Shown in pieces: positions 47,347-57,693 of a DNA stretch of 64,000 bases. Location: the NCBI RefSeq assembly GCF_900107095.1, contig NZ_FNOR01000006.1:124001-188000 (forward strand), given 5' to 3'. How positions within the stretch are numbered: the first letter of the stretch is position 1; every line of letters starts with the position of its first letter. The notes beneath the pieces were generated by a model. The model searched no databases, was not told the origin of the DNA, and saw only the letters and a program-made list of their open reading frames with translations. The position numbers and the translations under genes were made by a program. The stretch comes from Collimonas sp. OK242 (GTDB lineage Bacteria > Pseudomonadota > Gammaproteobacteria > Burkholderiales > Burkholderiaceae_D).

Positions 47347-48537
47347 ATGAATCATCGCATCAAGGATATCGAACTGTTGCGCGGCATCGCGGTGATTTTC
47401 GTGCTGGTCGAACATACGCGCTTCAATTTGTTCGGGCAGCCAAATCGCCTGCTTGAATTCCTGTACACCTATTTCGGCGGCTGGACCGGTGTCGATCTGT
47501 TTTTTGCGATTTCAGGATTCGTGATCGCCCGCGACCTGATTCCGCGCCTGAACCGAAGTAATGGACAGCAGCTCTCTGTCATGCAAGTTTTCTGGGTGCG
47601 CCGGGCGTCGCGCCTGTGGCCGTCGGCGTGGTTATGGCTGGCGCTGATCCTGGTGGCTACCGTCATGTTTAATAAGTCGGGTGTATTCGGCTCCCTGAAA
47701 ACCAATCTGGATGCCACGTTGGCCGGGGTATTCAATTACGGGAATTTCCGTCTGCAAGAGGTGTTCGGCCGTTCGGATTATGGTTCCAGCTTTCCTTACT
47801 GGAGCTTGTCGCTGGAAGAACAGTTTTACCTGCTGCTGCCGGTCGTGGCGATTGTTTTCCGCCGCTGGCTGCCTTGGGTGCTGTTGATGCCGGTAGTGCT
47901 GCAGCTGTGCGCCAACCGCCACGTCAGCCTGTTTCTGATGACCACACGCTCCGATGCGCTGCTGCTTGGCGTGCTGCTGGCGATATGGAGCGGGCATGGC
48001 AGTTACCGCAGATTTGAACCGCTATTCCTGAAGAATCATCTGTGGCTGCGCTGGCTGGTGCTGGCGTTGCTGGCGGTCGGACTGGGTGCGATGGGTTCTT
48101 CCCGCTATGAGAATTTCCGCTTTTGGGTTGGCGCCGTGGCATTGCTGTCGATCGCATTGGTATTCATCGCATCGTATGACAAGGATTATCTGATGCCTGA
48201 CAATCCGTTGAAGAAGATTTTCCTATGGTTCGGAAGCCGTTCCTATGCACTCTATCTGACACACATACCGGCTTATCTGGCCACTCGCGAGATCTGGTTT
48301 CGGATCGCGCCCGTCGATACCATTTTCGATAAAACTTATAACATACGCCTGGCGCTGACGGCGATTGTACTGGTGTTGATTTTCAGTGAATTGAATTATC
48401 GTTTTGTTGAAACTCCTTTCCGCGCGCGCGGCAAAAAACTTGCCGAGCGCATCAGCATGCGACAGAACTGGCTCCCGACATGGTCGTTCAGATTCCGCAG
48501 CCAGCCTTCGATCACTGCGGACAGCGAGAAATCATAG
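47347..48537 (+). CDS. Acyltransferase 3 family membrane protein (OafA-like)
   Basis: The 396-residue protein is an integral membrane O-acyltransferase. It has about ten hydrophobic segments, RGIAVIFVLVEHTRF at the start with the catalytic-type His, FFAISGFVIARDL, and SLEEQFYLLLPVVA. It would transfer an acetyl or other acyl group to the polysaccharide, probably on the periplasmic side. The ATG at 47347 is favoured over a TTG two codons earlier. It lies between the two paralogous methyltransferase genes, and the next gene starts one base after its stop. Confidence 0.85.
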   Translation: MNHRIKDIELLRGIAVIFVLVEHTRFNLFGQPNRLLEFLYTYFGGWTGVDLFFAISGFVIARDLIPRLNRSNGQQLSVMQVFWVRRASRLWPSAWLWLALILVATVMFNKSGVFGSLKTNLDATLAGVFNYGNFRLQEVFGRSDYGSSFPYWSLSLEEQFYLLLPVVAIVFRRWLPWVLLMPVVLQLCANRHVSLFLMTTRSDALLLGVLLAIWSGHGSYRRFEPLFLKNHLWLRWLVLALLAVGLGAMGSSRYENFRFWVGAVALLSIALVFIASYDKDYLMPDNPLKKIFLWFGSRSYALYLTHIPAYLATREIWFRIAPVDTIFDKTYNIRLALTAIVLVLIFSELNYRFVETPFRARGKKLAERISMRQNWLPTWSFRFRSQPSITADSEKS

Positions 48538-48538
48538 T

Positions 48539-49402
48539 ATGCGGAAATTTATCAAGAGCCTGTTCGGCCTGTCCGGTATTGGACAAGCAGATATCGTCGT
48601 TCCAGCAATGGCGCCATCCCCGGGGGCGCAAGTCGCACCGAATGATTCTGCACCGGTTGATTCCTTCCATATCGGTTTGCGCGATGCGTTGGCCAGCGGC
48701 TGGTATCTGCAGGAAAGCGATGAACTTTATCGCGGGTTTGCTATCAGTGCTGAAGATGTGGTGCTCGATGTCGGCTGTGGCGATGGCGGTAATTCCTTAT
48801 TTTGCGCTTTCCGCGGCGCGCATGTGATTGTTGCCGATATCGACGCGCTCAAGGTGGAATCCACCAGGCAGCGTCTGGCGGATACTCCGGCGCGGCGGGT
48901 GCAAGGCGTGGTAAGCGACGCCAATCCTTTGTTGCTGGAAGACGGCATTGCATCCAAGGTGATTTCAATGGAAGTGCTTGAGCATGTCGACGATACGGCG
49001 CAGTTTTTGAGCGAGCTGGTCAGGGTCGGCAAGCCGGGTGCGCAGTATCTGCTCTCGGTGCCGGATCCGGTGCAAGAACATTTGCAAAAGAAAGTGGCGC
49101 CGGCCTCGCATTTTGAGAAGCCGAACCATATCCGCATTATTGAACGCGCCGAATTCGAGAAGATGGTTACAGACGCAGGCCTGGTCATCGAAAGTCACGA
49201 ATATTACGGTTTTTACTGGTCCGTCTGGTGGCTGTTTTTCTGGGTCTGCAAAGTCGATCTGAGCAGCGCCCATCACCCCTTGCTGGATAGTTGGGCGAAA
49301 ACCTGGGATATCTTGATGGATAGTCCCAACGGCGAGCACGTCAGGAATACCTTGAATGATTTCATGCCGAAAAGCCAGGTGATTATTGCGCGCAAGCCGT
49401 AA
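48539..49402 (+). CDS. SAM-dependent methyltransferase, second of a pair
   Basis: From the ATG at 48539 the protein has 287 residues. Motif I is VVLDVGCGDGGNSLFCAFRG, followed by VIVADIDALK and SMEVLEHVDDTAQFL. Its middle and C-terminal parts match the methyltransferase at 46454, including ASHFEKPNHIRI and a final MPKSQVIIARKP. The longer frame from 48404 overlaps the acyltransferase gene and is not used. Together with its neighbours it suggests two methylation steps around one acylation. Confidence 0.78.
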   Translation: MRKFIKSLFGLSGIGQADIVVPAMAPSPGAQVAPNDSAPVDSFHIGLRDALASGWYLQESDELYRGFAISAEDVVLDVGCGDGGNSLFCAFRGAHVIVADIDALKVESTRQRLADTPARRVQGVVSDANPLLLEDGIASKVISMEVLEHVDDTAQFLSELVRVGKPGAQYLLSVPDPVQEHLQKKVAPASHFEKPNHIRIIERAEFEKMVTDAGLVIESHEYYGFYWSVWWLFFWVCKVDLSSAHHPLLDSWAKTWDILMDSPNGEHVRNTLNDFMPKSQVIIARKP

Positions 49403-49456
49403 TAGAGCACACGTAATGTTTTTGAATGAACAACCGCAGGGAAGGATCGACTGCAT

Positions 49457-50398
49457 ATGGAACGATTGAAGCGATTATTCATTACCGGGCAATCCGGGTT
49501 TGTCGGCCTTGCCTTTGAGCGCATGCGCGCCCATGCGGTTGCTGCGCAAGGCTGGGACTTGGTGTCCGCAGACAGTTCTTATGATTTGCTGGAACCGGAT
49601 TCGCTGGAGCGGGTATTGCGTCAGGCGCGTCCGGATGCCGTGATTCACCTGGCTGGCCAGACCTTTATCCCGGAAGCCTTCCGCGATCCGGTGCATACGC
49701 TTGACGTCAATCTGAAAGGAACGCTGAATCTGCTGCAAGCGCTACAGCGCTGCGGTTTCAACGGCACCTTTCTGTACGTCAGCTCCGGCGATGTTTACGG
49801 CAAGGTGAGTCCGGAATTATTGCCGATCACAGAGCAACAGCCGGTACGTCCGCAGAATCCCTATGCGGTTAGCAAAGCTGCCGCTGAATTGCTGTGCTAC
49901 CAGTGGAGCTGCAGCATGCCTTGGCGCATCCTGGTGGCGCGCCCGTTTAACCACATTGGCGTGGGGCAGCGCGAAGACTTCGTGATTTCCAGCGTTGCGC
50001 GCCAGTTGGCGCGCATCAGGCTGGGCTTGCAAGAGGCCCGCATACTGGTTGGCGATGTCGATGTCAGCCGTGATTTCCTTGATGTCGAAGATGTCATTTC
50101 GGCCTACCTGGCGTTGCTGGAGAACGGCCATAATGGCGAAATCTACAATGTATGCTCGGGCAAGGAATATCTGATCCGTGACCTAATTGCCAGCATGCTT
50201 TACCTGAGCGAGGTAGATGCCGTGATCGAGCAGGACCCTGCGCGTTTGCGCCCTTCGGACCTGCGTCGGGTGAAGGGTAGCAATGAGAAAATCGAACAGG
50301 CAACGGCATGGACGCCGCGCATTCCAATGCAGCAGACCTTATTAAACGTTTTGTCGGACTGGGATGCCAGAGTGGCGGCAGAGAGCGAAGCACATTGA
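49457..50398 (+). CDS. rmd: GDP-6-deoxy-4-keto-D-mannose reductase (GDP-D-rhamnose synthesis)
   Basis: The 313-residue short-chain dehydrogenase has the nucleotide motif ITGQSGFVGLAFE, SSGDVYG and the catalytic YAVSK (in NPYAVSKAAAELLCYQWS). It reduces the Gmd product to GDP-D-rhamnose. A position before gmd, manC, wzm and wzt is the order of the P. aeruginosa A-band locus, which favours Rmd over a GDP-fucose synthase. The latter is a different enzyme with epimerase activity. Confidence 0.85.
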   Translation: MERLKRLFITGQSGFVGLAFERMRAHAVAAQGWDLVSADSSYDLLEPDSLERVLRQARPDAVIHLAGQTFIPEAFRDPVHTLDVNLKGTLNLLQALQRCGFNGTFLYVSSGDVYGKVSPELLPITEQQPVRPQNPYAVSKAAAELLCYQWSCSMPWRILVARPFNHIGVGQREDFVISSVARQLARIRLGLQEARILVGDVDVSRDFLDVEDVISAYLALLENGHNGEIYNVCSGKEYLIRDLIASMLYLSEVDAVIEQDPARLRPSDLRRVKGSNEKIEQATAWTPRIPMQQTLLNVLSDWDARVAAESEAH

Positions 50399-50442
50399 CC
50401 TCACCGACCTGGCCGGCCTGCGGTATCAGAAAATACGCTTAA

Positions 50443-51459
<1,017 letters not shown>

Positions 51460-51471
51460 AGGGAGACAAAA

Positions 51472-52953
51472 GTGCGCACCCCAGAACCCGGTATTCCACT
51501 AACAGCAACTGCAGTGATTGTTCCGGTAGTACTTTCAGGCGGCGCCGGCGCGCGCTTGTGGCCGGTGTCGCGCGAAGGGCACCCGAAACCGTTCATCAAA
51601 CTCCCGGACGGCAAGAGTTTGCTGCAAAAAACCTATCAGCGCGTGGCCCAGCTCGGAATCCGTGGCGATATTCTGAGTGTGACCAATCGGGATTACTACT
51701 TCCAGAGCAAAGACGAGTTCACGTCGGCCGACCTGGGTATGCATCATCGCCCGCATTTCATTCTTGAACCGGCGGGCCGCAATACCGCCCCTGCGATTGC
51801 CGTCGCCGCATTGTCTTTACGTGCGCTACATGGCGACAACACTATCATGGTGGTGATGCCTGCAGATCATCTGATCAAGGATGTCGAGCGCTTTTCCGAA
51901 GCTGTGCATCATGCGGTGGAAATCGCTAAACAAGGTTATCTGGTGACCTTCGGGGTACGGCCGCTGACACCGGAAACCGGCTACGGTTATATCGAATGCG
52001 GCGCAGAGATCGATACATTCGGAGCCGCCACGGTAAAACGGTTTATCGAGAAGCCGGATGCGGAACGGGCTGCGACCTTTGTCGCAAGCGGCAAGCATTT
52101 ATGGAATGCCGGCATCTTCTGTTTTTCAGTCTCGACTTTTATCAGTGAACTGGAAAGGCACTCGCCTGAAATTCTGTCGCTGGCGGCCGCCTGTATCGAA
52201 GCCAGCCCGGCCAGTCCCTCTGCTGGTGTCTTGTTGCAGGAGCTGGAAGGCGAAAGTTTCATGGCGATGCAGGATATTTCTGTCGATTATGCGGTACTGG
52301 AACGCTCTGACCGGGTCGCGGTAATACCCGCCAGTTTTGACTGGAACGATATTGGTTCCTGGGGTGCGCTACGGCAGCTGGTTGAACCCGATGAACAAGA
52401 CAATCGGGTGTTGGGCGAGGCAGTGCTGATCGATAGCAGGAATAACTATATCTATTCTGAACAACGTCTGGTGGCCACCGTTGGAGTCAACAACCTGATC
52501 GTGGTGGATACGCCAGACGCGTTGTTGATCGCCCATCCGGATCATGTGCAAAATGTGAAGAAGGTGGTGCAACAACTGAAGAGTACCGAGCACGATACTT
52601 ACAAACTGCATCGCACTGTGTTCCGGCCATGGGGCAGCTATACCCTGCTGGAACAAGGACCCAACTTCAAGATCAAGCGTATCGTGGTCAAGCAGGGAGC
52701 ATCGCTCTCGTTGCAGATGCATCATCATCGCAGCGAACATTGGGTGGTGGTGCATGGCATGGCCAAGGTCGTCAACGGCGACCGGGAGCTCTACGTCAAC
52801 ACCAACGAATCGACTTATATTCCGGCGGGCAGCAAGCATCGGCTTGAGAATCCGGGTCTGCTGGAGCTGGTCATGATCGAGGTGCAGAGCGGCGCCTATC
52901 TGGGCGAAGACGATATCGTGCGGTTTGACGACAAGTATGGCAGGTGCAAGTAA
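51472..52953 (+). CDS. manC: Mannose-1-phosphate guanylyltransferase / mannose-6-phosphate isomerase (WbpW/ManC type)
   Basis: The 493-residue type II PMI-GMP enzyme has the N-terminal pyrophosphorylase motif LSGGAGARLWPVSREGHPKP and FIEKPD. Its C-terminal cupin-type isomerase has RPWGSYTLLEQG, MHHHRSEHWVVVHGMAKV and PAGSKHRLENPG. It supplies GDP-mannose for Gmd. The start is GTG 51472 after GGGAGA. Phosphomannomutase is not in the window. Its stop overlaps the wzm start (TAATG). Confidence 0.94.
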   Translation: MRTPEPGIPLTATAVIVPVVLSGGAGARLWPVSREGHPKPFIKLPDGKSLLQKTYQRVAQLGIRGDILSVTNRDYYFQSKDEFTSADLGMHHRPHFILEPAGRNTAPAIAVAALSLRALHGDNTIMVVMPADHLIKDVERFSEAVHHAVEIAKQGYLVTFGVRPLTPETGYGYIECGAEIDTFGAATVKRFIEKPDAERAATFVASGKHLWNAGIFCFSVSTFISELERHSPEILSLAAACIEASPASPSAGVLLQELEGESFMAMQDISVDYAVLERSDRVAVIPASFDWNDIGSWGALRQLVEPDEQDNRVLGEAVLIDSRNNYIYSEQRLVATVGVNNLIVVDTPDALLIAHPDHVQNVKKVVQQLKSTEHDTYKLHRTVFRPWGSYTLLEQGPNFKIKRIVVKQGASLSLQMHHHRSEHWVVVHGMAKVVNGDRELYVNTNESTYIPAGSKHRLENPGLLELVMIEVQSGAYLGEDDIVRFDDKYGRCK

Positions 52954-53774
52954 TGGTGCAGGCAAAGTCGCGCACTAATTTGGGCTTGCTGTTGCGCTCG
53001 CTCTGGCACTACCGAGGATTCATGCTCGGCAGCGTCCGGCGCGAGTTTCAGGCGCGTTATCGCAATTCGATGCTGGGGGCGGCCTGGATGGTGCTGAATC
53101 CGCTGGCCATGATTGTCGTCTACACGGTGATTTTTTCGCAGCTGATGCATGCACGCCTGCCCAACGCCAGCAGTCAGTTTGCCTATGGCATTTATCTGTG
53201 CGCCGGTTTGCTGACCTGGGGGTTTTTTACCGAGACGGTGTCGCGCCTGCAGAACGTATTTCTGGAAAACGGCAATCTGATCAAGAAGTTGAATTTTCCG
53301 CGCATCTGCCTGCCTGTCATTACGGTAATGAACGCCGGCCTGAATTTTTCCATCATCTTCGGATTGTTCCTCGGGTTTTTGCTTATTTCGGGAAATTTTC
53401 CTGGCTGGGTGTTTCTCGGGATGCTGCCGCTGTTATTGATACAAGTGCTGTTTTCCATCGGTCTTGGCATCGTGTTAGGTGTATTGAACGTATTTTTTCG
53501 TGACGTCGGCCAATTGTTTGGCATCGTCTTGCAATTCTGGTTTTGGTTTACCCCCATTGTGTATACGGTTTCCACTTTGCCGGCAGGCGTGCAAGCCTCG
53601 CTTAAATTTAATCCGATGACAGCGCTGATGAACGCCTATCAGGGAATTTTCGTCAGCGCGGTCTGGCCGCAGTGGAGCGATCTTTGGGCAGTGACGTTGC
53701 TGAGCATCGCCTTGTGTGTTTTTGGCATGCTGCTGTTTCGTCGGCATGCAGGTGAAATGGTGGATGAGCTCTGA
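52953..53774 (+). CDS. wzm: ABC transporter permease, Wzm (O-polysaccharide export)
   Basis: The 273-residue protein of the ABC-2 type has six hydrophobic segments. RREFQARYRNSMLGAAWMVL is near the start, and ENGNLIKKLNFPRICLPVI lies in the middle. Paired with Wzt it moves the complete lipid-linked polysaccharide across the inner membrane. The ATG at 52953 overlaps the manC stop; a GTG three codons earlier is possible. It ends overlapping wzt by one base. Confidence 0.93.
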   Translation: MVQAKSRTNLGLLLRSLWHYRGFMLGSVRREFQARYRNSMLGAAWMVLNPLAMIVVYTVIFSQLMHARLPNASSQFAYGIYLCAGLLTWGFFTETVSRLQNVFLENGNLIKKLNFPRICLPVITVMNAGLNFSIIFGLFLGFLLISGNFPGWVFLGMLPLLLIQVLFSIGLGIVLGVLNVFFRDVGQLFGIVLQFWFWFTPIVYTVSTLPAGVQASLKFNPMTALMNAYQGIFVSAVWPQWSDLWAVTLLSIALCVFGMLLFRRHAGEMVDEL

Positions 53775-55036
53775 TGGGTAAGGTAACGGTTAAAGATCTG
53801 GGCAAGGCCTACAAGACCTACGACGGGCGCTGGGCGCGCCTGGCTGAGTGGCTCTTGCCGTTTGTTAAGCCGCGCCATCAACTGCATTGGGTGTTGCAGG
53901 ACATCGGTTTCCAGTTGGAACCCGGCGAGGCCGTGGGCATTGTCGGTATCAATGGCGCCGGCAAAAGCACTCTGTTGAAATTAATTGCCGGGACTACCCA
54001 GGCTACCACCGGCAATGTAGCGATCCATGGGCGAGTGGCGGCATTGCTGGAGCTCGGCATGGGTTTTCATCCGGATTTTACAGGCCGGCAGAACGCCGTC
54101 ATGGCCGGCCAGCTGCAGGGCATGAGCGGTAGTGACATCGAAGCGCTGATGCCGGCTGTCGAGGCATTCGCCGAAATTGGCGAATACATGGACCAGCCGG
54201 TCAGAACCTATTCCAGCGGCATGCAGATGCGGCTGGCGTTCAGTGTGGCCACTGCCAGCCGGCCGGACGTATTGATTGTCGATGAGGCCCTGTCTGTCGG
54301 CGATGCCTATTTCCAGCACAAGAGTTTCGAGCGCATCAGGGAATTTCGCCGCGCCGGCACTACTTTATTAATTGTCTCGCACGACCGCTATGCGATACAG
54401 ACCATTTGCGATCGCGCCATCTTGCTCAATCGCGGGCGGCTGGAAATGCAGGGCGATCCAGTGGAGGTGATGGATTTTTATAACGCCATGCTGGCAGAGC
54501 GGGAACAGCAGACTGTCCGGCAAGAACGCCTGCCCGATGGCAGGCTAAGAACGATTTCAGGCACCGGTGAAGCCAGCATCACTTCGGTGACCTTGCTGGA
54601 TGACGACGGCAAGCAATCGGATGTAGTTGAAGTCGGCGCCTACGTCACGCTGGAAGTCCGGGTTGCCATCAACGCTCCGGTAGCGCGCCTGGTGATGGGC
54701 TACATGATCAAGGACAAGCTGGGGCAGTCGATCTTCGGCATCAATAGCCATCGGCTCGAGATGCCGCAGACCGATTTGCAGCCAGGTGAAGATCTGGTTT
54801 ATCGCTGTCGCTTTCCGATGAATCTGGGTAAAGGCAATTATTCGATCGCGATTTCCTTGTCGCGGCTGGATTCGCATTTAGACACCAACTACGAGTGGCG
54901 CGACTACAGCGTTATTTTCCATGTGATTAACACGCGTCATCCGGATTTTGTCGGCTGTGCATTCCTGGATGCCGAGATGGCGGTAGAGCGCTCGCATGGC
55001 ACCATCGGAACGCGTGCGAATGGAGTGGCTGCATGA
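53774..55036 (+). CDS. wzt: ABC transporter ATPase, Wzt, with C-terminal carbohydrate-binding domain
   Basis: The 420-residue protein has Walker A GINGAGKSTLLK near residue 58, signature YSSGMQMRLAFSVA and Walker B VLIVDEALSVGD. The last ~160 residues (from about ISGTGEASITSVTLLDDDGK) form a beta-rich Wzt C-terminal domain. In O9a-type systems this domain reads the modified non-reducing end of the chain before export. Its presence fits the upstream methyltransferase and acyltransferase genes. Length agrees with A-band Wzt. Confidence 0.93.
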   Translation: MGKVTVKDLGKAYKTYDGRWARLAEWLLPFVKPRHQLHWVLQDIGFQLEPGEAVGIVGINGAGKSTLLKLIAGTTQATTGNVAIHGRVAALLELGMGFHPDFTGRQNAVMAGQLQGMSGSDIEALMPAVEAFAEIGEYMDQPVRTYSSGMQMRLAFSVATASRPDVLIVDEALSVGDAYFQHKSFERIREFRRAGTTLLIVSHDRYAIQTICDRAILLNRGRLEMQGDPVEVMDFYNAMLAEREQQTVRQERLPDGRLRTISGTGEASITSVTLLDDDGKQSDVVEVGAYVTLEVRVAINAPVARLVMGYMIKDKLGQSIFGINSHRLEMPQTDLQPGEDLVYRCRFPMNLGKGNYSIAISLSRLDSHLDTNYEWRDYSVIFHVINTRHPDFVGCAFLDAEMAVERSHGTIGTRANGVAA

Positions 55037-56448
55037 GCAGGTTTTTGATCGAATGCACCTATGTTTTCCATCATCCGGAGATGAATTCCGGTATCCAGCG
55101 CGTGGTCCGCAATATCATCAATCATCTGCCAAAGCTGCAAGACGAAGCTGTTTGCATTCCTGTGATCTTTAAGAACGGGAAGGTATTTGAAGTCAAACAG
55201 CTAGCCCCGGAACATGCTGACGACTGGCACGGCCGTTCGCGACGGACATTGGAAAAAGCGGCCCAGAAACTGGTGCAGGTACGCAATCGTTACTGGCTGA
55301 TTCACTCGCGTCTGTTGCGATTCAGGCCGTGGACCGCTTCTCATAATGTACGGCGGGTGACGTACATCTTGTGTCGGCTGGCAAGCGTATCGTTCGTATT
55401 GCCTTTATATCTGACCGAGTGGATTCTCAGAAAAACCGAAGAGCAACCGCGTGCGTTTGAAATGGAGTGCCGCGCCGACGATGTCCTGGTATTGCTGGAC
55501 TCATCATGGCACGCCGATTTTTTTCCTGTGGCGGAGCAGTTGCAGCAGCAAGGCGTGGCGATCGTCTCGGTCATCTACGATCTGATTCCGTTGACCCATC
55601 CCCGGTTTTGCGATGGGCCACTGGTGCAGGTATTCGATCGCTGGTTTGACTGGATTGCCAATACGGCCGACGGCTTCATTGCGATCTCAAGCACCATCCG
55701 TGACGAGGTGCGAGACGAGGTGCAGCGGCGTTTGGGCAAGGAGCGGGCCGATGCGCGCTGGTTCGATTTTTTTCATCTTGGTTCCGAGCTCGATCGGCTT
55801 GATCCGAACCAGTCGGTTCGTCCTGCCGTGGAGAAAATATTCACCCCCGGCCGCGCCATCTATCTGATGGTCAGCACCATCGAACCTCGTAAGAATCACG
55901 CCTATCTGCTGGATGCCTTCGAGCGTTTGTGGCAAAACGGCAGCGACGTCGTACTGTGTTTCATCGGACGCATAGGCTGGAAGAATGAGCGCCTGATCGA
56001 ACGCGTAAAAAAACATCCTGAACTGAAGCGGCGCCTGTTCATGTTCAACGATCTTAGCGACGTCGAGCTGGAGTATTGTTACAGTCACGCGAAAGCGCTG
56101 GTGTTCCCTTCATTTGTGGAGGGTTTCGGCCTACCGCTGGTAGAAGCCATGCAGCGTGGTCTGCCGGTGATGGCGAGCGACATACCGGTATTTCATGAGA
56201 TAGGCGGCGAATTTATCAGTTATTTCGATTTGAATCAGCCGGAATCATTATGTCGACAGGTACGGCAATTTGAAGACAGCGGCATTTTTCCAGCCACGCA
56301 AGATATGGCAGATTGGTCTTGCCTGAGCTGGGAAGATTCGACGCGCCAGCTTATAGAACGGGTCGGGCGTCATGGGGTTGAACGTCAGATGCAAATTCAG
56401 CAGCACGTGCGGAGTGAATGTCATGAAACTGACCATTGCTCTGAATAG
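55033..56448 (+). CDS. wbpX: D-rhamnosyltransferase, WbpX-like (GT4)
   Basis: The 471-residue protein starts MSRFLIECTYVFHHPEMNSG and carries STIEPRKNHAYLLDAFERLW and the EX7E region VEGFGLPLVEAMQRGLPVMA. The first gene after wzt with this length matches WbpX, which adds alpha-1,2-linked D-rhamnose in the A-band polymer. The assignment rests on order, size and family, so the linkage is inference. The start overlaps the wzt stop by four bases. Confidence 0.75.
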   Translation: MSRFLIECTYVFHHPEMNSGIQRVVRNIINHLPKLQDEAVCIPVIFKNGKVFEVKQLAPEHADDWHGRSRRTLEKAAQKLVQVRNRYWLIHSRLLRFRPWTASHNVRRVTYILCRLASVSFVLPLYLTEWILRKTEEQPRAFEMECRADDVLVLLDSSWHADFFPVAEQLQQQGVAIVSVIYDLIPLTHPRFCDGPLVQVFDRWFDWIANTADGFIAISSTIRDEVRDEVQRRLGKERADARWFDFFHLGSELDRLDPNQSVRPAVEKIFTPGRAIYLMVSTIEPRKNHAYLLDAFERLWQNGSDVVLCFIGRIGWKNERLIERVKKHPELKRRLFMFNDLSDVELEYCYSHAKALVFPSFVEGFGLPLVEAMQRGLPVMASDIPVFHEIGGEFISYFDLNQPESLCRQVRQFEDSGIFPATQDMADWSCLSWEDSTRQLIERVGRHGVERQMQIQQHVRSECHETDHCSE

Positions 56449-57562
56449 CAAAATCCTGCGCGCGCCGCGCACCGGTATCGGCACCTATGTTGCTGAGCTG
56501 GCGCAGGCCTTGCAGCAACTGCCGGATCTCGGAATGCACTATTTCTCAGGCTCGCGTTGGCAAGATACGCTCGTTAGTGCGCCGATGCCCGGTTATTCAC
56601 GCTGGGCTGACACCGCCAGGCGTGTGCCGGGCGCCTACATCTTGCGGCGGACGCTTGAGCAGCAATGCTTTAGCCGCGGGGTGCGCAAGGTACGTCCGGA
56701 TGTGTATCACGAACCCAGTTTATGGCCGTTCAATTTTTCCGGCCGAACAGTGATGACCGTGCACGACCTGACACATATTCATTATCCGCAAACGCAGCCT
56801 AAAGATCGCCTGAAGGAAATTGAGCGCAGGTTGCCGTCGGCCTTGGCGCGTGTCAGCCGGATCCTGGTCGATTCCGAATTTATCGGACAAGAGATCAAGA
56901 AACATTTCGGCGTCGCGGAGCAAAAAGTAGTGGTGGCGCCGCTGGCTTGTTCGGCCATATTCCAACCGAGAGTTGAACAACAGCTTGCAGCTCGTCTCGA
57001 AAAACTTGGCTTAAGCTATCGCGGTTTCATCCTGTCGGTCGGGACTCTGGAGCCGCGCAAGAATCTGTTGTTGACGCTGAAGGCGCACGCGCGTTTGCCA
57101 TTGCCTTTGCGCGAGCGTTTTCCTTTGCTGGTAGTCGGCATGCCAGGGTGGCGTGCCGAACAATTGGGCGCCGCGTTGTCGCAGGCGATCAGTTCCGGCC
57201 ATGTGCGTCTGGCAGGTTACCTGGATCAGGCGGACCTGGCTTGCGTCATGGCGGCAGCCAGGATCATGGTGTTTCCTTCCTTGTATGAGGGCTTTGGTTT
57301 GCCGGTGCTGGAAGCGATGTCCAGCGGCACGCCGGTGATTGCCTCTGCCTGCGCCAGTTTGCCTGAAGTGGCGGCCGCGGCCGGGACTTATGTCGATCCG
57401 CAGGATGAGGTCGGACTGACGGAGCAGATGCGCCGCCTGATAGAGGATGACAGCGCCTGGATGGCGCAGCGTATCGCGGGTCTGGAGCGGTCTGTACAAT
57501 TTTCATGGAGAAAATGCGCCGCTATCACGGCCGAAGTGTATCGGCAGGCGGCTAATAGCTGA
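56423..57562 (+). CDS. wbpY: D-rhamnosyltransferase, WbpY-like (GT4)
   Basis: From the ATG at 56423 (MKLTIALNSKILRAPRTGIG), preceded by GGAG, the protein has 379 residues. It overlaps the previous gene by 26 bases. SVGTLEPRKNLLLTLKAHAR and LYEGFGLPVLEAMSSGTPVI are GT4 donor-site motifs. In P. aeruginosa WbpY adds alpha-1,3-linked D-rhamnose. Order and length match, but the specificity is not shown here. Confidence 0.75.
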   Translation: MKLTIALNSKILRAPRTGIGTYVAELAQALQQLPDLGMHYFSGSRWQDTLVSAPMPGYSRWADTARRVPGAYILRRTLEQQCFSRGVRKVRPDVYHEPSLWPFNFSGRTVMTVHDLTHIHYPQTQPKDRLKEIERRLPSALARVSRILVDSEFIGQEIKKHFGVAEQKVVVAPLACSAIFQPRVEQQLAARLEKLGLSYRGFILSVGTLEPRKNLLLTLKAHARLPLPLRERFPLLVVGMPGWRAEQLGAALSQAISSGHVRLAGYLDQADLACVMAAARIMVFPSLYEGFGLPVLEAMSSGTPVIASACASLPEVAAAAGTYVDPQDEVGLTEQMRRLIEDDSAWMAQRIAGLERSVQFSWRKCAAITAEVYRQAANS

Positions 57563-57693
57563 TAGTTATTGGTTGTTGGTTAGAGTTAAGTAATAGTTGT
57601 CTGTTGCTGGGGTAGACGGTTCGTATAAATAAAAAATAGCCTTTCACTTCATGTTGTATCGGAAGATGGGGCAGATGACGAGAGGAGTATGCA

